A stretch of DNA of 64,000 bases, taken from the NCBI GenBank assembly GCA_029204225.1, contig CM055094.1, positions 8,101,234-8,165,233 of the forward strand. Direction: 5' to 3'. Origin of the DNA: Diphasiastrum complanatum. Its lineage: Eukaryota; Streptophyta; Lycopodiopsida; Lycopodiales; Lycopodiaceae. Below the pieces are notes generated by a model. That model was not told the origin of the DNA, made no database searches, and saw only the letters and a program-made list of their open reading frames with translations. Shown here piece after piece: positions 33,691 through 46,346 of the stretch; the stretch's first letter is position 1, and each line of letters begins with the position of its first letter. The translations under genes and the position numbers were made by a program.

Positions 33691-35545
33691 GGATTACTTA
33701 TAAAGCTTAGGACCATGTGGAGCATCCAAAAAAAATCCTTGAAGATAGTTTCTAGAAAAGAAGGTAGTGCTTTTTTGCCTTTTGGTTCTAGGGTACCTTA
33801 TTCTCCCTCCTTTCTAAAACTCATGTTTTGCATCTTCTCCAGGTGTTTTCCGAGTTTTGCTATTGCTCTTCATCTCGTCTGAATAAAAAAAAATTTGAGC
33901 TTCATCTTCTCTCTGCTAACACCTTCGCCTGGATATTTACGTTAGGCAATTCTTTTGTGCCCCATGGAGTTGTCATTCGTCTTTTGGGATCTCCTTTTGG
34001 TGTTAATCTTACTCCCCACCAACGCAATGACTGGTTTCTTCATTCCTTTGTCTCTAAGCTTTCGAGTTGGGAATCTCACTTTCATTCTTTTCTTGCCAGA
34101 GTTCTTGTGGCTCGACACGTTTTCGCTGCTTACCCAGTCTTTTTCTCTTCCAACTTCTCTGCTTCTGCCTCTCTCCATATCTCTTTGGGTTGGCTTCTCT
34201 AATGTAATTCCTTTGGGCCGGGAAATGACCTCTTCTCTCCTGGTCGGTCTACTCGGCTCCTACCCTTGACGGAGGGCTAGACATTCATGACCCGGGTATC
34301 AAGAACACCTCTTTAATCCTCTGACGTCTGCCCTCCTTGGTGCATCATTCTCAACACTAGCATTTCCTCCTTCTTCAGTACATGGCTGATTCTACTGTTG
34401 CCCCTACCCCTTTGAAACTCTCTCCCTCTTTTCACTCTCTTCTTTCCTTTGGGGGCTCCTTTAAATTTAAAGGCTCGTTTATTCTTCGTAACTTGGCTTC
34501 TTCTTTTCTTGACTTCCAACATATCCTTTCTTGGACTAGCCCCTTGCTTTTGTCGTCCAATGAGCCCATTTGGACTTCCTCCCTCTTTCCCCCTACATTT
34601 CCTTCCCTCTTTGCTCATCATCCTCGTCTTTCCCTTTCTCTTGCCCGCAAAGGACTCCTCTCTATTGACCAAATTTTTCAGGTATTGTTTCAAGATCTTC
34701 TCCATTCAAAGCCTCTTTCTTCCGCGGAGCATTCTCTTCTCCAACTGGCCTCTGCTTCTACCTTCGGTCTTTCTTTGGCCCCTCCTCCTTCTGGTATTGA
34801 ACGGTGGGTGTCTGTTCTTTCTACTTCTTCTTTAGACTACCGAGCCACTTTTCTTCGTCGTTTCCCTTCTCTCTTCCCTGATTTTTCAATACCACTTTGT
34901 CTCTCTCTGACCCTCCTGCTTTCTGGCACAGATGACTCAAGACCGCTTCTTCCCTTCCCGTCGCTAAGCTCCGATATTTGGCTTATCATATCCTTACTAA
35001 CTCTCCGCCTCTTCGAGCCAAATGGCCTTTTCTTTCCGATCACCTATGCCCGCTTTGCCAGCAGGAAGAAGAAAATGTTCAGCACCTGTTTTTCCATTGT
35101 CGTCAGGACTTGTGGTTGGAAGTTCTCCGCCTACTTAGTTGTTGGTGCATCATGCCTCCTTTTGCGGCTGACATTATCTTGTTGGGGGATCCGCCTACTA
35201 TACAACGTTCCTCACTTCGTTTCTGGCATCTTTGCAGGCCTTTTGTTTTGTGGCTGATATGGTTGACACGTAACAGCCAGGTTTTTGACGGCTCTACTTC
35301 GCCCCTATCGGCTTCTACATGTGTGCGGCTTGCTATATTTTTTTCCACTGTGGTTTAGCTTTTATGGACTGCCTCCCCGCACAGTGTGCTAAAGTCATCT
35401 ACTCTTTCTAGGACTTGCAACTAGCTCCCTTTACGGGATGCTAGTTTCTGAAATGGCCATTGATGCCGTGTATAATTCTTTTGTACTTGTACATTTGTGA
35501 AAATATAATAGTACACTTAACCTTTGAAAAAAAACAAAAGTCAAG
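33691..35545 (+). pseudogene. 5'-truncated L1-like LINE, post-RT region and zf-RVT domain
   Basis: Plus-strand frames carry the end of a plant LINE ORF2: LLGSPFGVNLTPHQRNDWFL and SKLSSWESHFHSFLARVLVA (33990-34110). After breaks comes a long middle part (34382-35040), then AYHILTNSPPLRAKWPF and a zf-RVT motif CPLCQQEEENVQHLFFHC (about 35047-35100), followed by FWHLCRPFVLWLIWLTRN. Frameshifts occur near 34200 and 35000. The copy ends in an A-rich tail at 35527-35540. Endonuclease and RT catalytic core are missing, typical of 5' truncation during target-primed insertion. Confidence 0.85.
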
Positions 35546-36139
35546 CATCATACCTAGGTGGGGGAATATTTTCCATTCTGGTAAAGCAAATACATCAATG
35601 CCACCTTAGGATGCCATATAAGGCTAAATTAAAATTATACATCATGGGGAAAGCACCTAAGTGTTTTATTACATGAAGGGGTCCTCTCTCTCTCATGCTA
35701 TCACCATGCTCTGTGGGCTCCAATCCTCTTGCATTTCGACAACCCAATTCAGCAGAAATCAGAAGAATCAGAAATCCTTCTTCGGGAGTAGTGGGCTCCA
35801 TGCCAGTTGAGAATATATCAAATGCAAAATCTGATCATCTTGCCTTATTTATGTAGTAGTTGCACACACTTGGCTTTGATTTTTGCTTGATTTTTCTGTA
35901 ATCAAGAAGGCAGTTCATCCTCTTTTGGGTGTCCAGAAGCTTGAGGAGCGTTATTTGTGATCAATTGAATTGCCGCTGTCAACAGCTTGCTTTTAGGTGT
36001 GAGAAGTGTGTGGTTGTGGGAGTTGGGCTGGGATTCTGGATTCAGCGCTGCTTGTAAGTCTCGGGAGTGTGTGGTTTTGAAAATTGAGGAGAGGATTTTG
36101 AATTGAGCCTTTTCAGGGTTTCAAGTTCAGCTGGGCAAC
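35546..36139 (+). other. Upstream region and probable 5' UTR of CNX2
   Basis: 594 bp between the LINE tail and the first CNX2 ATG. No transposon similarity was recognised. Promoter and transcription start probably lie here, but no TATA box could be assigned with confidence. Confidence 0.45.
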
Positions 36140-36229
36140 ATGAGATCACTGCAGCGGGCTCGCCGCCCCGCAATAATTGCCAAACGTTTATGTACTGTTT
36201 TGGATACTCTGTCACCATGTTCCCCTTCT
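36140..36229 (+). CDS. CNX2: CNX2 exon 1 (presequence)
   Basis: Thirty codons from ATG 36140 to the donor CT|GTAAGT; Arg/Lys-rich and without acidic residues until the end, as expected for mitochondrial import. It joins exon 2 in phase 0 with no stop. Chosen because exon 2 has no good in-frame ATG upstream of the conserved domain; unverified without transcripts. Confidence 0.6.
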
Positions 36230-38402
36230 GTAAGTTATCTTTCTCAGTCCAAGTTATGGTTTTGTTTTTGTTTTCTCATAGACTTTTCGGATAATCATCA
36301 CAAAAGTTTGAGAATATTCGATTGGATAGTGTAATTCAGGAGCCTAAGGAGACCAGTTATTAATCGCGTTCACGCGATAGCTGTTGGTAGAAACTATTAA
36401 ATTGGGTTCGTCATATGCCAAGTGCTAGGATTAAATTTTGCTCTTAAGAAGTATTATCAATCACACTTGTTTCCTCGATGAGATTCCACAACTGTCTACT
36501 CTATTTGTTGAGAGTCCACACCTGTATGTTCTTCGTTTAAGTTCTGAGAATTCAAGTTCTCCAGGTTTGCTTACTGCGAACTTGTCATTCACCTTGACAT
36601 CCTGGTCACTTCAAGAAACCACTTCACTTCCTGTTTGCCTTATCATTAAGATCCAATGATGAAATATACTCCATATCACTATATTGCGAGATGCACCATC
36701 CAGCTCATACGAAACAACATTGTGACCGATTTTCACAGCTTGTTCATCATCCAAGTGAGATGCCTTTCGAAGCTCATCATGTCTAGTGCAAATGCACTTC
36801 AAATGCATTAAGCTTTTGCCTTCTTTCCTTTAGAATTTGTTTATTGGCTTTGCTCTCAAATATCGTGAGATGTGAAACTTTAGGTTTACTACCTATAAAT
36901 TGCCTTCTCATGTGTTCTACCATCCACGACCTTTGATTGGCACCTGTTCAAGACATGAACCGCTGTATCACATTCTTCAGCCCAAAAAGATATTCACAAA
37001 CTGTTGTCCAATGTATGTGACGTTTGATCTAGGCACTTTGATTTTCTGACCAACCTGTTATTCTATTAAAGCTCTGAATCACAAAGTGAGAATATGTCTG
37101 AAAGCTTCTACTTGTGTAAGCTAGGCGAATTGACTAAGAATACCCAAGAAAAGCATCAACAGGATCAGAAGAACTGACGAATGCATACAGATACCATGCC
37201 CAAAAAAAAAATTCAGAAACAAATGAACGAGCACATTGTTCAGCAGAAAACTGGCTGGTTGCTGAGGATAAATGATCAACAACAATAAAACATGACATAG
37301 TCACGTTTGATGAAAACGTGTGGGGTAAACCGAGTTCAATCCATGGAAATATCTTGCAAGGTTTTGGATGGAGCAAGCCAATGCAATGCTAAGATCTTTT
37401 TTTAATTAATTCTATATTATTGTTTTGATTTAGATCCTTTGACTTTTTAGGTTGCTTGTATATTGTTTCTAAGCTTTTCTTTATGACATCACTGACTTCT
37501 ATATTGAAATTAGTGAAGTTGGATATATTCTAATTTCACAAACAGATATATGTATTTGAATTGAACTCTCCAGAGCCCAAACAGTGCTTTGGAATGGTGG
37601 AATGTTGTCCACAACTTCTTGTCAAAATCAGCAAGCAGTAGGTGAAGAATGAACCGGCTATGGAGGCTGAGCTCCTCCTCCTCTCAGGCCTCTGTTAATA
37701 GAACAGGGCCCGAACCCTCTTAGAGCAACAAGTAGAAGGCTGTCCACGACTGCTGAAGAAATTCAGCAAGCAATAGAGCAAGTAAATATGTCAAATACAT
37801 TGCCAAAAAGGGTGCTATCATGCATAGAAGGCTATGCACCACTCGTAGATGGTGTAGAAGGTAGATGCTAGGAAAAGAAACTCCAAAATTGAAAAAAACA
37901 TTCCTAATGTATTACAACTAACTTATACTCCTCAAAATTGATTGTAAAGTGCATTAGAAACAACGCATTGGAGGGAAATGAATGACTCAATGCTTTTTTG
38001 AAAATGATAACAAAAAGAGCAAAAGCGACAACACTAACAAAAGGTAGAAAAAGGACCTAAAATGTGTGTCAATGCCATCCAAGAATCTAATTTGCATTAT
38101 GTGAAGTACGTTAGGAGTGACTTAAAAAATGAGAGAGAGAAAAAGTACCAAAACCCATGAAGTTCAAAGGAGAAAGTGAAGAATTCATAGCTTGCTTAGA
38201 TTTTTTGTTTAGTAGACAATGCAATCGATGTTGTTTATTGATGTCTTGAGGTACTTGAACACTTGCAGTATTGCCATGTGCTTGTTACTTTGAGTGAGAG
38301 AGAGAGAGCATTTAGAAATTTCTAGAGAGAGAACATGTGACTTTAGAGATTCCTGGAAAGAGAGAAGGTATAAAATGGGAAGAGAGAAGAAGAGGAGCGC
38401 AT

Positions 38403-38475
<73 letters not shown>

Positions 38476-38553
38476 GCTCACTTTTTATCTTTTAAGCTTT
38501 TAGGGTTCTTTTAGGTTTTTTTAGGTTTGACATGAAAAATAGCAATAATGTGA

Positions 38554-38587
<34 letters not shown>

Positions 38588-38732
38588 AGAAGAAGACAAA
38601 AGAAAGCTTTATTGATGTCTTTTCCATGCCAAAAGGCATATAAGAAGAATGTGTACATGTCAAGTGTGATATAATGGGCAGTGTATGAAACGTCTCCGAA
38701 ACAGTAAAGAAAAGTAAGCTAAGTATATCTGC

Positions 38733-38763
<31 letters not shown>

Positions 38764-38771
38764 GAGTGAGT

Positions 38772-38812
<41 letters not shown>

Positions 38813-41800
38813 ATTGATTGATTTATGTGATCAGTGAATATTTCAATCGTGAAGAGATAATGCAATTGCATCCTTCGTTTTATTGTGTCAGGATTGGGCT
38901 TCTACAGATAAAAGGTTTACTCGAGCAGGCACGACACTCCAACAGTTTAAATCAAATTCAGAACAGTTTCAAGAGGAATATTTGCAAACCGTCAATGGGA
39001 AAAGCTCCAGTTTGAGTAGACGATTTGGACTTTTTTCTAAGCATTGGTGCTCAGATTTTTTGAGAGTTGTATCGGATAGTGTTTCAAATCAATCTGTACC
39101 ATCTTGCAGGCACTTCAGTTCAGAGCCATTACTTGACCTTACCCCAGAAGTTTCCACAGATGATGTTTCTGACATGCTTGTTGACTCTTTTGGAAGAAAG
39201 CATACATATCTAAGGATCTCCCTTACGGAGCGTTGCAACCTGCGCTGTAAGTACTGCATGCCAGAAGAGGGTGTTGCCCTTTCTCCAAAGACTCAGCTTT
39301 TATCACAAGATGAGATTATCAAGCTGGCCAGTTTGTTCGTTGCAGGAGGTGTAAACAAAATTAGGCTGACTGGCGGTGAACCCACTATACGACATGATAT
39401 TGAGGAAATCTGTACACGCCTAAAGAATCTGGAAGGCCTAAAAAATATCGCAATCACCACAAATGGTCTTGTCCTGGCACGTAAACTTCCCCAGTTGAAG
39501 GCTGCTGGTTTGGATCAGCTGAATATAAGCTTAGATACTCTTGTGCCTGCAAAGTTTGAGCTTCTCACCAGGCGTAAGGGTCATGCAAAAGTTTTGCACT
39601 CTATTGAGACAGCAATAGAGATGGGCTATGACCCTGTTAAGGTGACATATGCTCCAAGATGTCATTCTGTTATGCCTTTTGCTCATTGATTTTGGGCTAG
39701 TGAACTTACGGTCTTATTTACATTCGAAGTTGAGGTTGTGCGTCATCAATCAAATGCTTTAAATTTGAAAGACAGTAGACTTGATCATCTTTGCAGATAA
39801 ATTGTGTTGTCATGCGGGATTTCAATGACGACGAGGTGATCGATTTTGTAGAACTTACAAGATATAAGCCTGTCAACGTACGGTTTATTGAATTCATGCC
39901 TTTTGATGGCAATGTTTGGAACTCAAAGAAGCTGGTGTCATATGCAGAGCTGCTATCTCTTGTGGTATTGAATCGATTACATGATACTTAATTTTGCTAC
40001 AAGCTACATTTGACAGTCTTAGCTTAGTATGAGGCTTTTATAAATTACTCATCCTAGTCATTCTCTTATGTACTGTAGCCCTATTCTTCTTCTGCATAAG
40101 TATATTGAATTATGCAGCTTAACCACAATGTTTCAAAGCAATTTTTGATGTGAACTTACTTTACAATCAGAGGAGCCGTTTTCCTTCTTTGATGCGACTA
40201 AAAGACCATTCTTCAGATACTGCAAAGAATTATACTGTTCAAGGTTTCCAAGGGACAGTTTCATTCATAACATCAATGACACAGCATTTCTGCAGTGGCT
40301 GCAATAGGCTGCGGCTCATGGCTGATGGAAATCTGAAAGTATGCCTGTTTGGTCCTTCCGAGGTATGAACGCACCAGAAGATTTACCAAGTTTATGAATC
40401 AAGTTAGTTTGAAGCAGTATTTTTTAGTTGTTGCATCTTGATAAGATTATGCAAGGTAGATTCTCTTATTTTTGGGTCTTCAGTCTAAAAAGAATTACCA
40501 AAACTGTACATAAGACATAGTAACTACATTTAGTGGGAGCATAAGAAATTTGATTATGGTTGACCGTGGTTCCAATGTCTTTGCATCTGTTATGTTGTTC
40601 CTGTCTTGCTCTCGCCTGCACAAATTGTTGCTCATAGGGGATTGCAGTATTATGTGCAAAATCGTTATTCATAGGGGATTGGAAAATAATATTGTCGGTG
40701 GTTAATAGATCTTTGTCATCTCCGTTGTTTGCTTTTAGCTTGTGGATTGAGTTTGGTTTAAGTTAAGGGAACACTTTATGCTCCTATTCTACACACTTGA
40801 ATTGTACTTTCATTCTTATGTACGTTAGGATACTTTGCAGGCATTAATAAACTTTCTTTCGTTCTTTTGCACAAGGCAAGCACACTTAATTAGCCGACTA
40901 GACCTTATGCATCAGTTAGGAGCCAACCTAATAGAGGCATTTTATTTATCAGTCCTATTCAGAATACAACAAACTACATCCAGTGACGATTGGTCCCCAT
41001 TTTTTGGTAAATCAACTCATTTTTCATAGAGATGATTCAAGTGGTCTTTTTGGAACCTTTTGTATCTACAATGCATACAAGAAGGAATATGGCAAGCTTT
41101 TATTCCAAAGAGATAGAGATATCAGATATTTGACAAAGGAGAGCTAGATCTTTGCAGCCTTTCATAAGTATCTCTAGTGTGGCATTTCCCGTTTTTATAG
41201 TTCCTTACCCACACTGTTTGAGGTGGTGGGTTTTCTAAAAGATCAACTTTCTGTCATATGCATACAATAAGCACCGAGTAAAAGAATGAGAAGAACATGC
41301 AATTCTCGCTTTAAACTTCCATCTGGTGTTGTACTTGTTGAAATAGGACTGAGTATATACTCAAGCTGCTTGTATTCTATCAGATTTTTGGTTGGATTCT
41401 GAATCCAGTGGACTTTTCATGCAGTGAAGAGCATAAAATGTCACAATAGGTCTTAAGGGAGTTGCTTGAAATTCCTACCTATTAATACCACCACTTAAAA
41501 GTGCATTTGAAGATTCTAAATCCTGGGAATAAAGGAAAACACCTTGTCAACAATATGGCGTAGTAGGGAACTGCCAGTAGGGTAGTGTGATAAAGGATAA
41601 CAGTTAGAAACAAATGAAAATAAGCACGTGTGGACAAATAGCTTATGAAACTTACGAATATCAAAACACTTAGATAGAGAGTTGCATAGTAATCATGAAG
41701 TTGATGTACAAAACTTCCAATCCAGTAAACTGGGAATCTGTCTTGAAGCATCTGTATATGAATCTCTTATCATGTGCAAAAAATAGACGATGAGACCATA

Positions 41801-44800
41801 TGGGTGACTTGATAACGTTGTAGATTGAACAACCTATCTGTACTGACTCCATCCTCACTTTAGGGTCTTATATTTATTTGTGCGTTCTGGACAACGCAGT
41901 GGAGTGATTGCGTAACACTATAGGTTTCCACTGCAATCACAATGCGAATGTTATCTGTCACAATTAGTTTTGGGGATTTTTTTTAAATTTGTATGGTTAA
42001 GCCTGAAATGAGGTTGCCAGTGTCCATGTCCTCCTTACGCACATGCCTACAAATGCCAGAAGTTATAACCCACTGAGATGTGAATATCTTGTTTGCCAAC
42101 CTTATAAAGCTAACAGATTACCTCTGTAACTAGGTTTTGGAAGTTTGTACAGCAGAGTTTATCTTTCCCCAAACCCCATGTTTTTCCCCTTTCTGGTGAA
42201 ATGTGCATCTGCTTTGAAATGGTTCTTGATTGCAGGTCAGCTTACGAGATGCTATTCGCTCTGGTGTTGATGATTCTGGTCTTCAAGAAATCATCAGCTG
42301 TGCGGTATTATCTTCACCTTTGATTTTCTATTACAGTTGATCGAAGTTAGATTTTCTTTATTACTACACTAGAGTACTTTTGATTCCAACTTATTTTTCT
42401 GCTCTCCAGTAGCTTTAAGTGGCATATAGTTGTTATGTATATCTGAAACTGTCATAAGAAAATGCCATTACTTTTGACCATTATGATATACGAACTATAT
42501 AGAAATGTTTTTGTTGTGCTGATTATGCATTAGAATATAGGCAATATATATAAGCGAGTCACGAAAATTATTTGAGTTTGTCCCCAATTGTTACCACTTT
42601 TCCATGACAAAAGCAAAATGCATTGATGTTTCATCAAGTACATAAAGCAGACCTAAATATCTTATTCAAGCTCTAAATTTGTGACAACAACCTTGAGTAA
42701 GTGATCAGATGCAAATGGTTACTCGTAAAGACCTTTCTGCAAGCTTTATTGGTTTAATTATTATCTATCAACAATGTTATCACCATACAACTGATTCAGG
42801 CCATAAATCTGCTGTAGGGCCATCCACACACATGTACAAATGTCAGGTATTCAGTCAGCATGTGAAGCATCTCTGCTAAAATTCATGCTTCAAAAACAAA
42901 GGATAGTGGATTTATAGTTTGCCTTAAGATTGCCAATGGTTTTGGCATTAGCTGTTCCTTTGATCCAGCACTTAAAGTTGATATTTCTTGATTCTTCTTG
43001 CTACATTTGGCTAGTTATTTCGGGAGGTTATCATGTCTTTTACTATCCACTCATGCTTTAGCAATGGATCTGTAGAAAGAGCATTTTTTTGGGTCCGAGG
43101 ACACTATTGTCCTTTAAGGCAAGCTTGGCTTTTACAAGTTACAATTCAAGTTACATCAGAACAGTGTTTCGGGGTCCAGTGTTCTGCTGCAACACTTACG
43201 GCTTTGAAAAAATATGCAGGGTGAAACCTTGATTTTGGAGGTCAGTAGGTCACTCATGTTTTTGGAGAGAGTGAGAGTGGTAGGAGGAGCGACCTTGGCG
43301 AGGGTGGAGTCCATGAGATTGCTATCAGATTGGGAGGGAGATTCTGACATGCCATTAGGGTTTTTAGGTCTAGAGTATGGATAAAATGAGCAAATTTTTG
43401 GGGATTCAGCTTCTTGCTGCAAAATTTGTGCCTCTAAGAAAAAAATTCAGGGTGAAATTTCAATTCTGGAGGTCAGTAAGTTGCTCATTTTCTGGAGAGA
43501 GTGAGAGTGGAAGGAGGAGCAATAGGTAGGTGATCTTGGCGAGGTCAGAGTCCACGTGATTGCTATCAAATAGGGAGGGAGATACTAACATGTCTTTAGG
43601 GCTTTCTAGTTAGCTCATTTTTGTTATTTTTTTGTTTTGGTTGTTTTTAAGTTGTAGTGATCCATTTTCTCCGATTTTTGTTGTAAGATTTGCCAGGGAA
43701 AAAGTGTTGATATTTCCCAGGCTAGTTATAGTGGAGGTGGTCACATTTCTTAGCATTTTGCTAGCTTATTCGTAGCCTCTTAGAATGTTTTAAGCATTCC
43801 TTCTATGGCCGTTAATTTTCCTACTAGTCTTTGGCTTTTTTTGGTAAGACTTATTTATGTAGCCATGCTTGTGGTGGGATGAGGCATTTGGGTGAAGGTT
43901 TATTTAGTGGATGGGGATGCGGTACCATAGATAGGTTTTTGTGCATGCACGTGGCGTTACCTGAATTGTGGATAGAGCTGTTCTAGCATAATTACAACAA
44001 TTAGGCCACATTTGTTTGTCTGAGCAGGCAGATGGACGTACTATGGGGCATTGCACCTTGTATGACAACTTTTCTAGATGTGCAAGATTGTCTTGTGGCT
44101 ACAAATGGGAAGGCAGGATCTACGAGGTCAGCTTCCAGGCCTGCACACCAATGCTACAGGTTGGTGGGTAGCTTGAATCGATTGGCGCATGTTCAGGTGC
44201 AAGAAGAACGGTGCAGGATCCAACAATTTTGTGGGTCCATCCAGGCCATCACCACCTGTAGCTAAGGGCTCCAAACCAACACCATTTATAGCTGGGCATC
44301 ATTGACAAGGGTGGTAGTGCCAGCAGGAGAGTTAGTTGGGGCAGGGCCTTCATGGTCAGATTTACAAGGTTCAGGGGACTGTCAGCCAGAGATCCATTTT
44401 TGGTAGGGTCTTTGCAAGATTCTAGGCCTTCTCAAATTGGCTCAGAGACAACAATGAAAAGGGCAGAAGTGCGGGGTGTTGGGCCATCTTAGACAGATGG
44501 AGCAATGCCTGGACTGGATTCATGTGCTAGAGTTAGGCCATGGAGATGTGCAGCTCTATTGGATAGGGAGGTAGACAAAGACATGCACAATGCCTGATAT
44601 GTGGCAGAGGACACATCATGAGGCCTCCACCAGACAGCAGACACCACAATTTTTCCACAAAGGTATATACACAGAGTGATGCATTGGACCTTTCATTCCT
44701 CAATGCAATTGGTTGGTTTACGCGCCACCAACTTGAGGCTTGTCAAACACATACAACAGGATGGGAATCGTAGAAAGGTGAACTTTGATGTTTGTGCTCC

Positions 44801-46346
44801 TAATACCAACACCATAGCAGGCTAGACACACAGTAAGGCTATTTTAGTCAATCAGATTTTTGTAAACCTTCATCGTGAGATGGCACATGAGGAGGGAAGG
44901 CAGCATGGGGTCACCAGTTCCATGGCAGGGCAGAGGTAGAGGTAGCACGATATGAGGCTGAGGAGGGTAGTGATGAGGACGAGGAGGTAGATGAACAAGG
45001 GGGGTTTTTGATGAGGAGGAGAGGAGGCTATTGCTAAGATGGACATTGATAAAGAGGAAGATGAGGGTGTCCGTGATGAGGAACAGTATTTTTGACCTAA
45101 ATGTGGAGACAGCCTGAGCCTACGTCACGCGCCCGCAGGGGGGGGGGTTTCGTCGCAGAGATTCTCGTCAGGTAAGGCTCATGGATTTTCATGTTCAGCC
45201 AAGGGCATCTTTGGCACAAACAATAGCTTCTAATGCACTGGCAACATCTCATGCACAGGTAGCAGAGCTCTGATGCCCATGGTAGATTGAGAGGAGAGGC
45301 ATGGGCAGACAACAAGACATTCTTGAAGAAGATGTTCTCTCATCTTTCTCATCTTCCAGTAGTGACATTGAGGGGAGCTCCTTAGATGAGAACTACGAGT
45401 TGTAGAGATTAGATTTTTTTTCGTATAATGATGTTATTGATGTGTATTGTTCTGTTTGTAGGGCACGACTTCACTTTCTATCAACTATGTACTGGGCCAT
45501 GTGCCAAACTCTATATGATCTCTGGCAAACACAATATACGATGAGCGAAATAGAGCTGAAGAATAGAAACTGACTATATATTTATTCCCTCTTCATGACA
45601 TACCCTAAATATGATAAAGTGACTACATTTATTCTTTCACCATGAAATACCTTAAATATGATAACAAAGCTAGTAGGATAATTTATGGTGCCAATCTTTA
45701 GTAAGAGCCTCTGCTTACTTGAGGATTATGGTTTGGAATCATTGCAACTTTTTACTATTTCAACGTAGGTAAGGAGTCATCATTTTCAAAAGCAACAATT
45801 TTGATTGACTCGTACTACTTTGCAATGTAATATAGTAAAAGCCTTAAGCCATGGAATTTTTAAGAGCTTGACTTTTAGGTTCTTTGAGTTTTTTTTTCTA
45901 AGAGTGTGTAGCATTTTCTCAGTTTGCTACAACTCTAGGGTTAATGTTAAAATATAAGGGTACATTACATTTTTGCAAGTTGAAGGTTTTAAAATATTTA
46001 TTTTTGGCTATTTTTTTAACATTATTGTGCTGCCTAATTTGGTACGAGGCTTTTTGCTACTTGTATAATATACAAGGAAGTTTCTGTTTAAAGGAGGCAG
46101 AATCATGTGTAAGTTGAAGCTTGAGAGACATATTTATAGGGTTCTTTGTTGTGTGAGACCTCTATAAAAACCTTAAATGAATGTTCTTTTTGTTTATCTT
46201 GAAGATACTCTTTGCAAGTAGCTGTTTGTGTTTATTGAATCCTTGTGGGTTTCTTTGTGTAGGTTAAGAGAAAGAAAGCTGCTCATGCAGGCATGTTTGA
46301 GCTGGCAAGGACACAAAATCGGCCGATGATTCATATTGGTGGTTGA
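36140..46346 (+). CDS. CNX2: GTP 3',8-cyclase, plant CNX2/MOCS1A (MoaA-like), six exons
   Basis: Radical SAM enzyme that starts molybdenum cofactor synthesis by turning GTP into 3',8-cyclo-dihydro-GTP, normally in the mitochondrial matrix. CDS: 36140-36229, 38892-39641, 39797-39964, 40171-40362, 42236-42304, 46263-46346. All introns are GT-AG and phase 0, giving 450 codons (Arabidopsis CNX2 is about 390). An arginine-rich N-terminus ([17 protein letters not shown]) looks like a mitochondrial presequence. The radical SAM cluster motif CNLRCKYC has C145, C149 and C152; GGEP is at 191-194. The second 4Fe-4S site is C377, C380 and C394 in [18 protein letters not shown]. The essential C-terminal GG is at 449-450. 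The gene appears intact. Exon 1 is the least certain part. Confidence 0.9.
38406..38472 (+). repeat. (GA)n microsatellite in CNX2 intron 1
   Basis: About 33 uninterrupted GA units. Confidence 0.95.
38557..38584 (+). repeat. (GA)n microsatellite in CNX2 intron 1
   Basis: Second GA run of about 14 units followed by AGA triplets. Confidence 0.9.
38737..38823 (+). repeat. Compound (TG)n-(GAGT)n-(GA)n-(TTGA)n microsatellite
   Basis: Four abutting simple repeats end about 70 bp before the exon 2 acceptor at 38891. On the sense strand this is purine/TG-rich, unlike a usual pyrimidine tract. Confidence 0.93.
38892..39641 (+). CDS. CNX2: CNX2 exon 2 (radical SAM core)
   Basis: 250 codons between acceptor TGTGTCAG and donor AAG|GTGACA. 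Holds a variable N-terminal stretch ([20 protein letters not shown]), then [20 protein letters not shown], the CX3CX2C motif, [14 protein letters not shown] and [11 protein letters not shown], all standard MoaA blocks. Confidence 0.93.
39797..39964 (+). CDS. CNX2: CNX2 exon 3
   Basis: 56 codons after acceptor [27 protein letters not shown] and [19 protein letters not shown]. The donor is GTATTG after codon GTG. Confidence 0.92.
40171..40362 (+). CDS. CNX2: CNX2 exon 4 (C-terminal Fe-S site)
   Basis: 64 codons after acceptor [48 protein letters not shown] and LFGPSE before donor GTATGA. Supplies the CX2CX13C ligands of the second cluster. Confidence 0.93.
42236..42304 (+). CDS. CNX2: CNX2 exon 5
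   Basis: 23 codons, [20 protein letters not shown] then SCA, between acceptor TTGCAG and donor GTATTA. Too short to show as an open frame alone; fixed by match to the MoaA C-terminal helix. Confidence 0.9.
43171..43612 (+). repeat. Imperfect tandem duplication (about 229 bp) in CNX2 intron 5
   Basis: 43171-43399 and 43400-43612 share CAGGGTGAAA, CTGGAGGTCAGTA, GAGAGAGTGAGAGTGG, AGGAGGAGC and ATTGCTATCA blocks in the same order. Confidence 0.8.
43860..45420. other. GC-richer tract in CNX2 intron 5, origin unknown
   Basis: Noticeably richer in G/C than the flanking intron, with an acidic, arginine-rich hypothetical translation full of stops (near 44940-45090 and [17 protein letters not shown] at about 45355). 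Looks like a decayed coding insertion, perhaps a DNA transposon, but no transposase motif was recognised. Confidence 0.35.
46263..46346 (+). CDS. CNX2: CNX2 exon 6 (terminal, C-terminal GG)
   Basis: 27 codons and stop [23 protein letters not shown] then PMIHIGG. Acceptor TTTGTGTAG. The C-terminal double glycine is the conserved MoaA tail needed for GTP binding and turnover. Lies 3958 bp after exon 5. Confidence 0.93.
   Translation, partial: VKRKKAAHAGMFELARTQNRPMIHIGG

Noticed and set aside
33417-33710. 97-codon plus-strand frame (basic, KR-rich)
   Set aside because: It is the reverse strand of the LTR G 3' portion, not coding.
34313-34705. 130-codon minus-strand frame, Lys/Arg-rich
   Set aside because: Antisense shadow of the plus-strand LINE ORF2 remnant.
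38209-38503. Open frames over the GA repeat (Ser-Leu or Arg-Glu runs)
   Set aside because: Pure translation of a microsatellite inside CNX2 intron 1.
38892-40362. Bacterial moaA acquired by transfer
   Set aside because: Spliceosomal introns, plant-type presequence and the eukaryotic CNX2 exon layout; an ordinary host gene.
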